NCBI GenBank assembly: GCA_947630645.1
Contig: CANRIF010000001.1
Coordinates: 1-64,000, forward strand
DNA: 64,000 nt
From: an uncultured Oscillospiraceae bacterium
GTDB lineage: Bacteria; Bacillota; Clostridia; Oscillospirales; Oscillospiraceae
Reading direction: 5' to 3'
Below, piece after piece: positions 8,007 through 15,717 of this stretch. How positions within the stretch are numbered: the first letter of the stretch is position 1; every line of letters begins with the position of its first letter. The translations under genes were made by a program, and so were the position numbers. The notes below the pieces were generated by a model. That model worked only from the letters and a program-made list of their open reading frames with translations. It made no database searches and was not told the DNA's origin.

Positions 8007-9337
8007 GCCTGACCACGCGGGCCATCGGCGCGGCGAAAAAGGTCAAGGGCCGGTACGCGGCCCGGCGGCGGGAGCGGGTCCCGGCGTACCTCTCTCCCGT
8101 GCGGCGCATCGAGCGGGTGGCGCTGGCGGAGCGGGTGTGCGCCATGACCTTCGACGACGGCCCCTGCGCCCTTCCGGCCCGGCCGGACCGCTTCGACGGC
8201 AAGGCCCTGACCCTGGTGCTGGCCGAGACGCTGGAGCGGTACGGCGCCCGGGGGACCTTCGACATCGTGGGCGACACCTCGGCCAATTACCCGGACCGGC
8301 CCGGCAAAGAGGGGACCGCCTCCTGGGGCGGGGTGCGCTACGACCACTACCCCGACTACGGCCAGGACCGCTCCGGCGGCGCGGCCAACTGCCCGGAACT
8401 GATCGGGCGGCTGCTGGCGGGGGGCCATGAGCTGACCAGCCATACATACGCCCACCGGCTCTTCGGCCGCAAGGCGCTCGTCTACGGCCGGCGGGCCTTC
8501 CAGCCGGGGCTGGACCCGGTGGTGGAGGACCTGCGGCGGCTGCACGAGTTGGTGCGGGAGCGGTGGGGCTATACCATGCGCCTGGGCCGGCCGCCCCACT
8601 ATGTAGACGCCGTCGCTGGGGGCTTTTCCAGTTACGACGCCTACGCCCTGATGGGCTATCAATACCTGGCCGCGGGCTTCGACGGGGCGGGCTGGCTGCC
8701 CCTGGGCTCCTACGAGCAGGAGACGGAGGCCGTCTGGCGGCCCGCGGAGGCGGCGCTGGCGGCGGACCCGGACGCCTTCTGCGGCCAGATCATCTTCCAC
8801 AAGGACGGGTACAACATGGCCCGGCGCACGCCGGTGGCGGACGGGCTGGAAAAGCAGCTGGCGCTGCTGGCAGACCGGGGCTACCGGGTGGTCACCGTGT
8901 CGGAACTGCTGGCGATGGCGCCCTTCCGGGACATCGGCCCCGGGACGGAGCTTTTCCAGGCGGCGAAGGCGCTGCTGGACCGGGGCTGGTGTCCCGCCTT
9001 CCGGGATGATACGCTGCGGCCCGACGCGCCCCTGACGCGGGGGGACCTTGCCATGCTGGTCTTCGGCTGGCCCGGCGCGGCCCGGCGGATAGAGCTGATC
9101 CGCGCCGGCGAGGCGCCCTTCCGGGACGTGCCGGCGGGCCACCCCTATGCGGGGGCGGCGCTGCTGGCGGACCGGGCCGGGGCGGTGACGGCCCGGAACG
9201 GGCTGTTCCGGCCCATGGAGCCGGCGTCGGCGGGGGACCAGGCCGCCTTTTTGGAGACGGTCACGGGCCGGACGCCCGCCGGGGCGACGGCCGATCACGG
9301 GCATTTTCTGCCGCTGGCGGCGGAGATGCTGCTGTAA
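8003..9337 (+). CDS. Polysaccharide deacetylase with C-terminal SLH-like region
   Basis: A 444-residue protein. The NodB-type deacetylase domain spans about residues 35-310: metal aspartates in MTFDDGPCALP, the metal histidines in HELTSHTYAHRLF, and a later HKDGYNMARR. The C-terminal part (about 310-440) contains two segments that read like S-layer homology repeats (FRDIGPGTELFQAAKALLDRGW and FRDVPAGHPYAGAALLADRAG; shown here in pieces of the protein). That would anchor the enzyme to secondary wall polymers, yet no clear signal peptide is seen at the N-terminus (MSLTTRAIGAAKKVKG), which is odd. ATG overlaps the previous stop. Confidence 0.78.
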   Translation: MSLTTRAIGAAKKVKGRYAARRRERVPAYLSPVRRIERVALAERVCAMTFDDGPCALPARPDRFDGKALTLVLAETLERYGARGTFDIVGDTSANYPDRPGKEGTASWGGVRYDHYPDYGQDRSGGAANCPELIGRLLAGGHELTSHTYAHRLFGRKALVYGRRAFQPGLDPVVEDLRRLHELVRERWGYTMRLGRPPHYVDAVAGGFSSYDAYALMGYQYLAAGFDGAGWLPLGSYEQETEAVWRPAEAALAADPDAFCGQIIFHKDGYNMARRTPVADGLEKQLALLADRGYRVVTVSELLAMAPFRDIGPGTELFQAAKALLDRGWCPAFRDDTLRPDAPLTRGDLAMLVFGWPGAARRIELIRAGEAPFRDVPAGHPYAGAALLADRAGAVTARNGLFRPMEPASAGDQAAFLETVTGRTPAGATADHGHFLPLAAEMLL

Positions 9338-9405
9338 GATCGGGCACGCGCCCGCGAAGTGAACAAACCGGCTCTGTGCCGGGAGAATGATAAGGAGAGT
9401 CATCA

Positions 9406-9753
9406 ATGGAAACAATCGCAAGTATCATGGAGATGCTGATGGTGGTGTGCTTCGGTATGTCCTGGCCGCTGAATATCACCAAGGCGTGGAAGGCCAAGAC
9501 CGCCAAGGGCACGAGCCTGCTCTTCTACCTCTTCATCTGGATCGGCTACATCTTCGCCATCGTGGGCAAGTGCATCCTCATCGCCTACCACGCGCCCCAG
9601 CCCTGGTATGTGACGGTGAAGTGGTATGTGCTGTTCTTCTACGTCCTCAATACCCTGATGGTCACCGCGGGCATCCTGATCTATTTCCGCAACCGGACGC
9701 TGGACAAGTGGGCTGAGCGGAAGGCGGAAAAGGCCGAAAAGGCGAAGAAGTGA
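9406..9753 (+). CDS. PQ-loop (SemiSWEET-like) membrane protein
   Basis: A 115-residue protein with three hydrophobic segments (about 6-24, 38-62, 70-92) and a charged lysine/alanine-rich tail. The first segment contains SWPLNITKAWKAKTAKGTS, the typical PQ-loop arrangement with a helix-breaking proline followed by a basic loop. SemiSWEET proteins are three-helix transporters that dimerise; some relatives have other roles. GGAGAG lies upstream of the ATG. A single gene, followed by tRNA-Pro. Confidence 0.65.
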   Translation: METIASIMEMLMVVCFGMSWPLNITKAWKAKTAKGTSLLFYLFIWIGYIFAIVGKCILIAYHAPQPWYVTVKWYVLFFYVLNTLMVTAGILIYFRNRTLDKWAERKAEKAEKAKK

Positions 9754-9837
9754 GGGCGGCCCGGTTTTTCCGGCCGTGGGAAAAATAAGACTTGCAATTT
9801 CCGGCGTGTTGTGCTACTATACTTGAGCGAAACACGA

Positions 9838-9914
9838 CCGGGTGTGGCGAAGTTTGGTATCGCGCCTGAATGGGGTTCAGGAGGCCGCTGGTTCAAGTCC
9901 AGTCACTCGGACCA
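9838..9914 (+). tRNA. tRNA-Pro (anticodon GGG)
   Basis: A full cloverleaf folds by hand: acceptor stem CCGGGTG / CACTCGG (9838-9844 with 9904-9910, one G-U pair), D arm closed by GCG/CGC, anticodon stem CCTGA/TCAGG with loop ATGGGGT giving anticodon GGG, T arm GCTGG-TTCAAGT-CCAGT, discriminator A at 9911 and an encoded CCA end (9912-9914). It is followed directly by a strong hairpin. Confidence 0.95.
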
Positions 9915-9957
9915 AATATCTGGCAAGGCCAAAATGGGCCTTGCCGGATATTTATTT
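9914..9957 (+). terminator. Hairpin terminator of tRNA-Pro
   Basis: A long stem (AAATATC-T-GGCAAGGCC paired with GGCCTTGCC-G-GATATTT, 9914-9930 with 9937-9953) followed by a short T-rich stretch lies directly after the CCA end of the tRNA. Confidence 0.75.
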
Positions 9958-9967
9958 CGTGGACGCT

Positions 9968-9987
9968 TTCAAGTCCAGTCGGTCGGA
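9968..9987 (+). repeat. Second, degenerate copy of the tRNA-Pro 3' end
   Basis: Positions 9968-9987 match the tRNA-Pro T loop to discriminator (9892-9911) at 18 of 20 bases, including 13 identical bases TTCAAGTCCAGTC. The offset is 76 nt, about one tRNA length. The rest of a tRNA is not present. It could be an attachment-site scar of a tRNA-targeting integrase or the remnant of a tandem tRNA duplication. It lies just before the fic ribosome binding site. Confidence 0.6.
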
Positions 9988-10001
9988 AAGGAGCGCGTAC
10001 C

Positions 10002-10607
10002 ATGGCACTTGAAAACAAATTGGGACTGACAGACTCCGCGGCTCTGGCCCGGGAGGAGGAGCGGATCAGCAAGAAAAGGGCCGCCGAACTTTATGACAGC
10101 GGCTATCTGGATACGCTGACGCCGGGCACCTGGGCCGCCTTGGCGGAGATACACCGTTTTCTCTTTGCGGATATCTACGATTTTGCGGGGAAGATGCGCG
10201 ATGTAAACCTGGCAAAGGGAAATTTCCGCTTTGCGCCGCTCATGTATCTGGACGCCTCGCTGAAGAACATCGAGAAGATGCCCCAATCCACCTTTGACGA
10301 GATCGTGGAGAAGTATGTGGAGATGAACATCGCCCACCCGTTCCGGGAGGGGAACGGGCGCAGCGCACGCATCTGGCTGGACCTCATGTTCAAAAAAGAA
10401 CTGGGCATGGTGGTGGACTGGAGCCAGGTGGACAAGGAGGACTATCTCCTTGCCATGGAGCGCAGCCCCATCCGGGATATCGAGATCAAGCACCTATTGA
10501 AATCGGCGCTGACGGACAGGATCGACGACCGGGAGATATACATGAAAGGCATCGACCACAGCTATTATTACGAGGGCTATGCCGCCTTCAAGACGGAAGA
10601 ACTGTAA
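10002..10607 (+). CDS. Fic-family AMP transferase with C-terminal inhibitory motif (class III)
   Basis: A 201-residue Fic/DOC protein that would transfer AMP (or another phosphate-containing group) from a nucleotide to target-protein hydroxyls. The catalytic loop is HPFREGNGRSAR with H112, a full match to HPFx(D/E)GNGRxxR. Near the C-terminus SYYYEG (S187 to G192) fits the (S/T)xxxE(G/N) inhibitory helix, whose glutamate blocks productive ATP binding; a C-terminal position defines class III Fic proteins. AAAGGAG precedes the ATG. It is a single gene between tRNA-Pro and a bidirectional terminator, and looks somewhat less GC-rich than its neighbours, compatible with transfer. Confidence 0.9.
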   Translation: MALENKLGLTDSAALAREEERISKKRAAELYDSGYLDTLTPGTWAALAEIHRFLFADIYDFAGKMRDVNLAKGNFRFAPLMYLDASLKNIEKMPQSTFDEIVEKYVEMNIAHPFREGNGRSARIWLDLMFKKELGMVVDWSQVDKEDYLLAMERSPIRDIEIKHLLKSALTDRIDDREIYMKGIDHSYYYEGYAAFKTEEL

Positions 10608-10624
10608 CATCTATGGTTCAAAGT

Positions 10625-10682
10625 AAAATATGATCCCAGCGCACGGGAGAGGCAACTCCGGTACGCTGGGATCTATATTTTT
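10625..10682. terminator. Bidirectional terminator between fic and nagB
   Basis: Long hairpin: AAAATATGATCCCAGCG (10626 region) pairs with CGCTGGGATCTATATTTT with one bulge, and an inner GGGAG/CTCC helix. T-rich tracts on both strands let it end the plus-strand fic transcript and the minus-strand nagB operon, whose stops are 18 and 12 nt away. Confidence 0.8.
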
Positions 10683-10693
10683 CAGAAAAACCT

Positions 10694-11452
10694 TTACAAT
10701 AGCGATGCGCTGGCGGGGTCCAGGTACAGCGCGGCGTGGGGGTGCCGGCGGAGGATGGAGGCGGGGCACGCCTCGCTCACCGGCCCGCGGACCGTGTCCC
10801 GGACGGCCTGCGCCTTGGTGGGCGCCGGGACCACGCAAAACAGCTCCCTTCCCCTAAACAGGGCCGGCACCGTCAGCGTCAGGGCGTGGGTGGGGACCTG
10901 CTCCAGCCGGGCGAAGCAGCCGTCGTTCACCTGCTGCTGGCGGCAGACCGGGTCCAGGGCCACCCGTTTGACCAGCACCGGGTCGTTGAAATCCGCCACA
11001 GGCGGGTCGTTGAAGGCCACGTGGCCGTTCTCCCCGATACCCAAGCACACGATGTCCGCGGGATTTTCCTCCAGCAGCTCTCCATACCGGGCGCACTCCG
11101 CCCGCCAGTCCGGCGCGGAGCTGTTCAGGTAATGGACGGCCCGGAAGGGGACATGGCCGAATAGCGCAGCCCGCAGAAAATTGCCGAAGCCCTGGGGCGC
11201 GGCGGGGTCCAGGCCGCAGTATTCGTCCATGTGGAAGGCCTCTATCCGGCCGAAATCCACGCTGGCATCCGCCGCCAGCGCCGCCAGCATCTCGTTCTGG
11301 GACGGGGCGGCGGCGAAGATCATGCGGCACACCGGCTGCTCCGCCAGGGTCCGGCGGATGGCGGCGGCGATGTCCGCGGCGGCGGCCCGGCCCATGGTCT
11401 CCCGGTCCGGGTACACGCGCACCGAAAGTTCGTCCGCGAAAAACTGTCTCAT
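10694..11452 (-). CDS. nagB: Glucosamine-6-phosphate deaminase (first copy)
   Basis: A 252-residue NagB/RPIA-fold enzyme converting glucosamine-6-phosphate to fructose-6-phosphate and ammonia. Catalytic elements seen: AFHMDEYCGL (Asp/Glu pair) and LGIGENGHVAFNDP (His of the active-site lid region). The ATG at 11452 follows AGGAGGG, which removes the longer frame. It is the last gene of the minus-strand operon araC-gfo-isomerase-nagA-nagB. A second, more canonical copy lies at 61269-62024; the two are clearly diverged (FHMDEY against VNLDEY), so this one could act on a related aldosamine phosphate. Confidence 0.85.
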   Translation of the reverse strand: MRQFFADELSVRVYPDRETMGRAAAADIAAAIRRTLAEQPVCRMIFAAAPSQNEMLAALAADASVDFGRIEAFHMDEYCGLDPAAPQGFGNFLRAALFGHVPFRAVHYLNSSAPDWRAECARYGELLEENPADIVCLGIGENGHVAFNDPPVADFNDPVLVKRVALDPVCRQQQVNDGCFARLEQVPTHALTLTVPALFRGRELFCVVPAPTKAQAVRDTVRGPVSEACPASILRRHPHAALYLDPASASLL

Positions 11453-11463
11453 ATAACTCCCTC

Positions 11464-12639
11464 CTAGGCGCGGTAACGCACCACGCCGTCCGTCCAGACG
11501 CACCGCACATGGATGTCCTCGTCGAACAGCGTCAGGTCCGCCCGACGGCCCGGGGCCACCGTGCCGGTGACGCCGCCGCGGCCGATGATCCGGGCGGGGG
11601 TGGCGGTCATCATCTCGATGGCGTCGGGCAACGTGGCCCCCGCCAGCGTCACCATGTTGCGGACCAGCCGGTCGGCGGTACACACGGACCCGGCGAACGC
11701 CTTCCGGTCCGGCATCTTCGCCACGCCGTCCTCCACGATCACCCGCTGGCCGCTGGCGAGGCTGCCGAGGATGCTCTCCCCGGAGGTCTGGCCCGCCGCA
11801 CGCATGGCGTCCGTGACCAGGGCAAGGCGCTTGGGGCCGATGAACCGGTAGGCCATTTGCAGTAGTTCCGGCGGCAGGTGGCAGCCGTCGGCGATGATCT
11901 CGCTCGTCAGCTCTGGCAGCACATAGGCCGCCTCCACGATACCGCCCCGGCGAAAGCCGTTCAAGCGGGTGATGGTGGAGGTGGCGGAATAGAGGTGGGT
12001 GACGTGGGTGTACCCCGCCGCCACGGCCTGCCGGACCTGGTCAAAGGTGGCGTCGCTGTGGCCGATAGCGGCCGTCACGCCCCGCCGGACCAGCTCCCGC
12101 CCCATCTCCAGCGCGCCGGGCAGCTCTGGCGCCAGGGACCAGCGCAGGATGTCCGGACACATATCCAGCATCGGCAGGTACTCCTCCGGCGCCGGGTCCC
12201 GCAGCTGGGCCGGGTCCTGGGCGCCTGCCTGGGCGGGGGAGAAGTATGGCCCCTCCAGGTGCAGCCCCAGCAGCCGCGCCCCGTCGCCCGGCTCGTCCTT
12301 GCACCGATAAAACACCTCAAAGGCGCGCACCAGCTCCTCCCAGGTGGCGGACAGGGTAGTGGGCACCATGCAGGCGGTGCCGTGGCGCAGATGCAGCGCC
12401 GCGGCGGTGCGCCAGGCCTCCTCTGTGCCGTCCATGAAGTCCGCGCCCCCGCCGCCGTGCAGGTGGATGTCGATAAACCCGTGGGACAGGTACAGCCCGT
12501 CCCCCTCCAGCGCCGGAAGCCCCGGCTCGGCCTGGCCCACGGGCGCGATGGCCTCTACAAGGCCGTCCCGCAGCGCGATGTCGCAGGGGGTGATGGCGCC
12601 GTCCTGGACCAGGCGCACATTGCGTATGACCGATCTCAT
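11464..12639 (-). CDS. nagA: N-acetylglucosamine-6-phosphate deacetylase (first copy)
   Basis: A 391-residue amidohydrolase removing the acetyl group from GlcNAc-6-phosphate. Visible: metal motif FIDIHLHGGGGADFMDG, LHLEGPYFSPAQAGAQ (metal glutamate), IGHSDATFD and the catalytic aspartate in LVTDAMRAAG. The start ATG at 12639 overlaps the stop of the upstream isomerase gene (ATGA) and GAGGA precedes it. It stands 11 nt upstream of nagB, so both are co-translated. Length and motif order match NagA well. Confidence 0.88.
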   Translation of the reverse strand: MRSVIRNVRLVQDGAITPCDIALRDGLVEAIAPVGQAEPGLPALEGDGLYLSHGFIDIHLHGGGGADFMDGTEEAWRTAAALHLRHGTACMVPTTLSATWEELVRAFEVFYRCKDEPGDGARLLGLHLEGPYFSPAQAGAQDPAQLRDPAPEEYLPMLDMCPDILRWSLAPELPGALEMGRELVRRGVTAAIGHSDATFDQVRQAVAAGYTHVTHLYSATSTITRLNGFRRGGIVEAAYVLPELTSEIIADGCHLPPELLQMAYRFIGPKRLALVTDAMRAAGQTSGESILGSLASGQRVIVEDGVAKMPDRKAFAGSVCTADRLVRNMVTLAGATLPDAIEMMTATPARIIGRGGVTGTVAPGRRADLTLFDEDIHVRCVWTDGVVRYRA

Positions 12640-13505
12640 GGCATGTCCTCCTCCGCCTGGGCCAGCAGCCGGCGCAGCGCCGTGACGCTCTCCGCGGTGG
12701 CCTCCATGCCCCCGGCGGAAAAGGCCGCCCCGCCGGGCAGGCGCATCAGCTCCTCGCTGATGGCGGCCTGCTTGCGATAGTGTGTCTCCAGGCTGAGCCA
12801 GCCGTCGTACCCGTCCCGCCGCAGGGCGCGCAGCAGGCCGGGGTAGTCCACCGCCCCGTCGCCCACCCGCACGCAGCGGGCGGCGCCATCCGCGTCCCGG
12901 ACGGCGTCCTTGATGTGGATATGGCGTATCCACGGCCGGACCGCCTCATAGCCGTCGGGCCAGGGCGTCTCGCCGCTGGGATCGTAAAGGTCGTTGCCGG
13001 GGTCGTAGATGGCCCCCGCCGCCCCGTCATCCAGCCGGGCCAGCAGCGCGGCCAGGGCGGCGTGGCTGGTGGTGTTCACGCTGGGGTCCGCCTCCAGCAG
13101 CAGCCGTTTTCTCCGGCTTTTCACCAGCGCCAGCGCCGGGGCGAACAGCGCCAGCGTCCTATCCGTCACCGCCGGGCCATCCGGTCCGGCGAAAAAGGCG
13201 AAGCCCCGGATGTTCTCGCAGTCCAGCGCGTCGGCCGCGTCGCACAGCCGGGCCAGCTTTTCCATCTCCGCGGGGGCCTGCTCCGGCCGGCACTTGAAGA
13301 AGGAACTGGCCAGGTCGCATACCGCCAGGTGCGCCTCCTCCAGCCGCCGGCGGTACTGCCGCAGCACGGGCAGGGGGATGCGGTCCACGGGCGTATCCTC
13401 CACCGAGCGCAACTCCACCCCGTCCAGCCCGTACTCCAGGGCGAAGGCGATGGCCTCGTCCAGGCTCTGGGTGGCCTCGTCGGTGATGAAGGCCAGCTTT
13501 GCCAT
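12636..13505 (-). CDS. Sugar-phosphate isomerase/epimerase-like TIM barrel
   Basis: A 289-residue xylose-isomerase-like TIM barrel (AP-endonuclease-2 superfamily). Typical markers: N-terminal FITDEATQSLDEAIAFALEYG, DGVELRSVED, the metal ligands LLLEADPSVN, IYDPGN, IRHIHIKD and the final SLETHYRK. Enzymes of this fold isomerise or epimerise sugars, dehydrate inosose, or act on 3-keto sugars beside Gfo/Idh oxidoreductases, and such a partner lies directly upstream (3 nt apart). The reaction is not fixed by the sequence. It shares a 4-nt overlap with nagA. Confidence 0.78.
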   Translation of the reverse strand: MAKLAFITDEATQSLDEAIAFALEYGLDGVELRSVEDTPVDRIPLPVLRQYRRRLEEAHLAVCDLASSFFKCRPEQAPAEMEKLARLCDAADALDCENIRGFAFFAGPDGPAVTDRTLALFAPALALVKSRRKRLLLEADPSVNTTSHAALAALLARLDDGAAGAIYDPGNDLYDPSGETPWPDGYEAVRPWIRHIHIKDAVRDADGAARCVRVGDGAVDYPGLLRALRRDGYDGWLSLETHYRKQAAISEELMRLPGGAAFSAGGMEATAESVTALRRLLAQAEEDMP

Positions 13506-13507
13506 GG

Positions 13508-14539
13508 TCAGAACTGCACCGGCCGCCCGGTCCGGGAGGACTGGTAAATGGCGCAGATGACCTGCACCGCCAGCGCCGCCTCCTCGGGGGGCAGCATAGG
13601 CTCCCGGCCGTCCCGCACTGCCTGGGCGATGTCCCGCAGCAGGCAGATGTGGCCGTAGATGCCGATGTCGATGGGGTTTTTCGCCCCGCCCACCACGTCG
13701 TCGCCCAGGTCCGGGCGGGGCGGGGCGCTGTCCTTGTCCACGAAGTCCCAGGCGATGATGTGCTGGTCGTCAAAGCTGACGGTGCCCTTCTCGCCGTAGA
13801 TGGTAAAGGTGCTGGAAAAGCCGGGGTAGGCGGTGGTGGCCCCCTCGATGACGCACAGCGCCCCGGACTTCATCCGCAGCAGCGCCGCGGCGGTGTCCTC
13901 CACGGGGATGGCCCGGCTCATGGTGGCGGCGTGGCCGTAGACGGTGTCCACCGGCTCGCCCAGCATCCACAGGATAAGGTCGATGCCGTGTACGCCCTGG
14001 TTCATCAGCGCGCCGCCGCCGTCCAGTTCCCAGGTGCCGCGCCAGCCGGCGCTGTCATAATAGGCCTGGTCCCGGTAGTAGTTCAGCCGGGCCTCCGCCA
14101 TACATATCCGCCCCAGCGCGCCCTTCGCCACCAGCTTTTTCAGCGCGATGGCCACCGGCATGAGCCGGCGCTGGAAGATGCACTGCATCTTGGTGCCGTT
14201 GCGGCGCACCGTCTCGGTGACCCGGGCGATCTTCTCCGGGGTGATCTCCATGGGCTTTTCGCACACCACCGCCTTGCCGGCGGCGGAGGCGTCCATGACC
14301 ACCTGGCCGTGCATCCCGCTGGGTACGCACACGCACACGATGTCCACCGCCGGGTCCGCCAGCAGATCATGATAGTCATAATAGACCTTCTTTACGCCGT
14401 GGTCCTTCGCGTACTGGTCCGCCTTCTCCCGGACCACGTCGGCGCAGGCGTAGAGGTCGCAGCCCTCGGCCTTGAGCTGTTTGAGGGCGCTGGCGTGGGT
14501 GAAGGCGATGATGCCGCACCCGATGATGCCGAAATTCAT
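13508..14539 (-). CDS. Gfo/Idh/MocA oxidoreductase (no. 1)
   Basis: A 343-residue NAD(P)-dependent sugar oxidoreductase. The Rossmann fingerprint is IGCGIIAFTHASAL at the N-terminus and the EKP motif is CEKPMEITPEK (about residue 97), followed by the C-terminal beta-sheet domain with DGGGALMNQGVHGIDL. It is closely related to the enzyme at 17971-19005 (same YYDS.GWRGT and GGGALMNQG.HG.DL segments), so the two are paralogues within one locus. The ATG overlaps the araC stop. Members oxidise or reduce a sugar hydroxyl, often at C3; substrate unknown. Confidence 0.88.
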   Translation of the reverse strand: MNFGIIGCGIIAFTHASALKQLKAEGCDLYACADVVREKADQYAKDHGVKKVYYDYHDLLADPAVDIVCVCVPSGMHGQVVMDASAAGKAVVCEKPMEITPEKIARVTETVRRNGTKMQCIFQRRLMPVAIALKKLVAKGALGRICMAEARLNYYRDQAYYDSAGWRGTWELDGGGALMNQGVHGIDLILWMLGEPVDTVYGHAATMSRAIPVEDTAAALLRMKSGALCVIEGATTAYPGFSSTFTIYGEKGTVSFDDQHIIAWDFVDKDSAPPRPDLGDDVVGGAKNPIDIGIYGHICLLRDIAQAVRDGREPMLPPEEAALAVQVICAIYQSSRTGRPVQF

Positions 14540-15456
14540 AACGTGTCCTCCTTGACGCCGCCCGTGCCGCCGGGGATGCCGGCGTCCTGCGCTCTGGCGC
14601 CGGCCAGGAGCGTGACCTCCCCGATGGGCTGGCGGTATGTGTAAAAGTGGCTGCTGGAATAGCGTTGGCGGTACTCCACGGGGGAGACCTGCTCATGGTT
14701 CTTGAAATAGCGGCTGAAATAGTGCAGGCTCTGGAAGCCCACCATCTCCGATATCTCGCTGATGTTGTAGTTGCTGCCCAGCAGAAGCTCCTTGGCCTTG
14801 GCGATGCGGACCGAGTTGATATACTTGATGGGCGTGGTGTGCAGGGCGGTCTTGAACGCCTGGATAAGCGTGCTCTTGCTCACGTTGGCGGCCCGGGCCA
14901 GATCGTCCAGGTTGATGGGGGAGATGTAGTTCTGCTGGATGAACTGGAGTACCGGCTCCAGCTCCATGCCGCCCACAGGGCGGACGGCGGCCCGGCCGGG
15001 CGCTCTCTCCGGCGGGAGGGACCGGGGGCGGTCCTGGCCACGCAGGAGCATCACCAGCGCCAGCCCGAAATAGTGGCACACGCAGTCGTAGCTGTATGGC
15101 TCCTGCCGGGCGCTCTCCTCCAGGATGTGATCGAACAGGTCCTGGAACGCGGGAAAGTCCACCGACAGCGCCACCGGGAGTCGGGCCAGGTCCTGGATCA
15201 GCTGGCGGCCGGTGACGTTGAACTTGATGTCCATCAGCTGCGGGTTGGCCCCCTGGCCGTCCAGCAGGATGGAGTGGGGCTCATGGGGCTTGATAAGGAA
15301 AACCCCGTGTTCCCGGACGGGATAGGACTGCCCGGCCACGGTGATGCGGCCGCCGTTTTTCAGCGCCGCGACGATCTGGTAATACCCGTGGCTGTGGGGT
15401 TCGTTCTCCCAATACTGATAATACTTGCCTGACCACAACACGTCGAACTCATACAC
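14536..15456 (-). CDS. AraC-family transcriptional regulator
   Basis: A cytoplasmic regulator of about 306 residues with an N-terminal cupin-like sensing part (HSHGYYQIVAAL is the usual metal- or ligand-pocket segment) and a C-terminal double helix-turn-helix: LDDLARAANVSKSTLIQAF and ISEISEMVGFQSLHYFSRYF. A GTG at 15456 with AAAGGGAG upstream is preferred; another GTG at 15486 would add ten residues. It heads the minus-strand operon with gfo, isomerase, nagA and nagB and is divergent from the plus-strand operon beginning at 15718. It probably activates one or both in response to a sugar. The inducer is unknown. Confidence 0.88.
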   Translation of the reverse strand: MYEFDVLWSGKYYQYWENEPHSHGYYQIVAALKNGGRITVAGQSYPVREHGVFLIKPHEPHSILLDGQGANPQLMDIKFNVTGRQLIQDLARLPVALSVDFPAFQDLFDHILEESARQEPYSYDCVCHYFGLALVMLLRGQDRPRSLPPERAPGRAAVRPVGGMELEPVLQFIQQNYISPINLDDLARAANVSKSTLIQAFKTALHTTPIKYINSVRIAKAKELLLGSNYNISEISEMVGFQSLHYFSRYFKNHEQVSPVEYRQRYSSSHFYTYRQPIGEVTLLAGARAQDAGIPGGTGGVKEDTL

Positions 15457-15562
15457 GATGGCCGCTCCCTTTCCTGACGACAGCACAGATTCCGTACAGT
15501 TCTCCCATTATGACCCTGTGGCTCTCCCAAAGGCGGCCGGGATGTCCCGCCGCCCCACGATG

Positions 15563-15591
15563 ATTATAGCACTTATTTCGCAATTTGTCTC
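15563..15591 (-). promoter_or_regulatory. Promoter of the araC-nagB operon
   Basis: On the minus strand GAGACA (-35, 4 of 6) is separated by 17 nt from a perfect TATAAT (-10, complement of 15563-15568). It lies about 107 nt upstream of the araC GTG. Confidence 0.6.
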
Positions 15592-15626
15592 ATTTATCAA
15601 AAAATTTTTCAAAATACCGAAAGTTA

Positions 15627-15682
15627 TGTGCAAATTGCAAAAAATAACGGCTAAAGATTTTGCGGCCTGGATGTGTTATAGT
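15627..15682 (+). promoter_or_regulatory. Putative activator box and extended -10 promoter
   Basis: TGTGCAAATTGCAAAAAATA (15627-15646) is followed by an extended -10 element TGTTATAGT (15674-15682), 36 nt before the dehydrogenase ATG. No good -35 box is present, as expected for an activator-dependent promoter. A similar TGTGCAA..TGCAAAAA box is found upstream of the sugar-binding-protein gene (29159-29177, minus strand). Confidence 0.45.
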
Positions 15683-15717
15683 AATACTGCAACCAATTTG
15701 TCTGCGAGGTGACGCCC

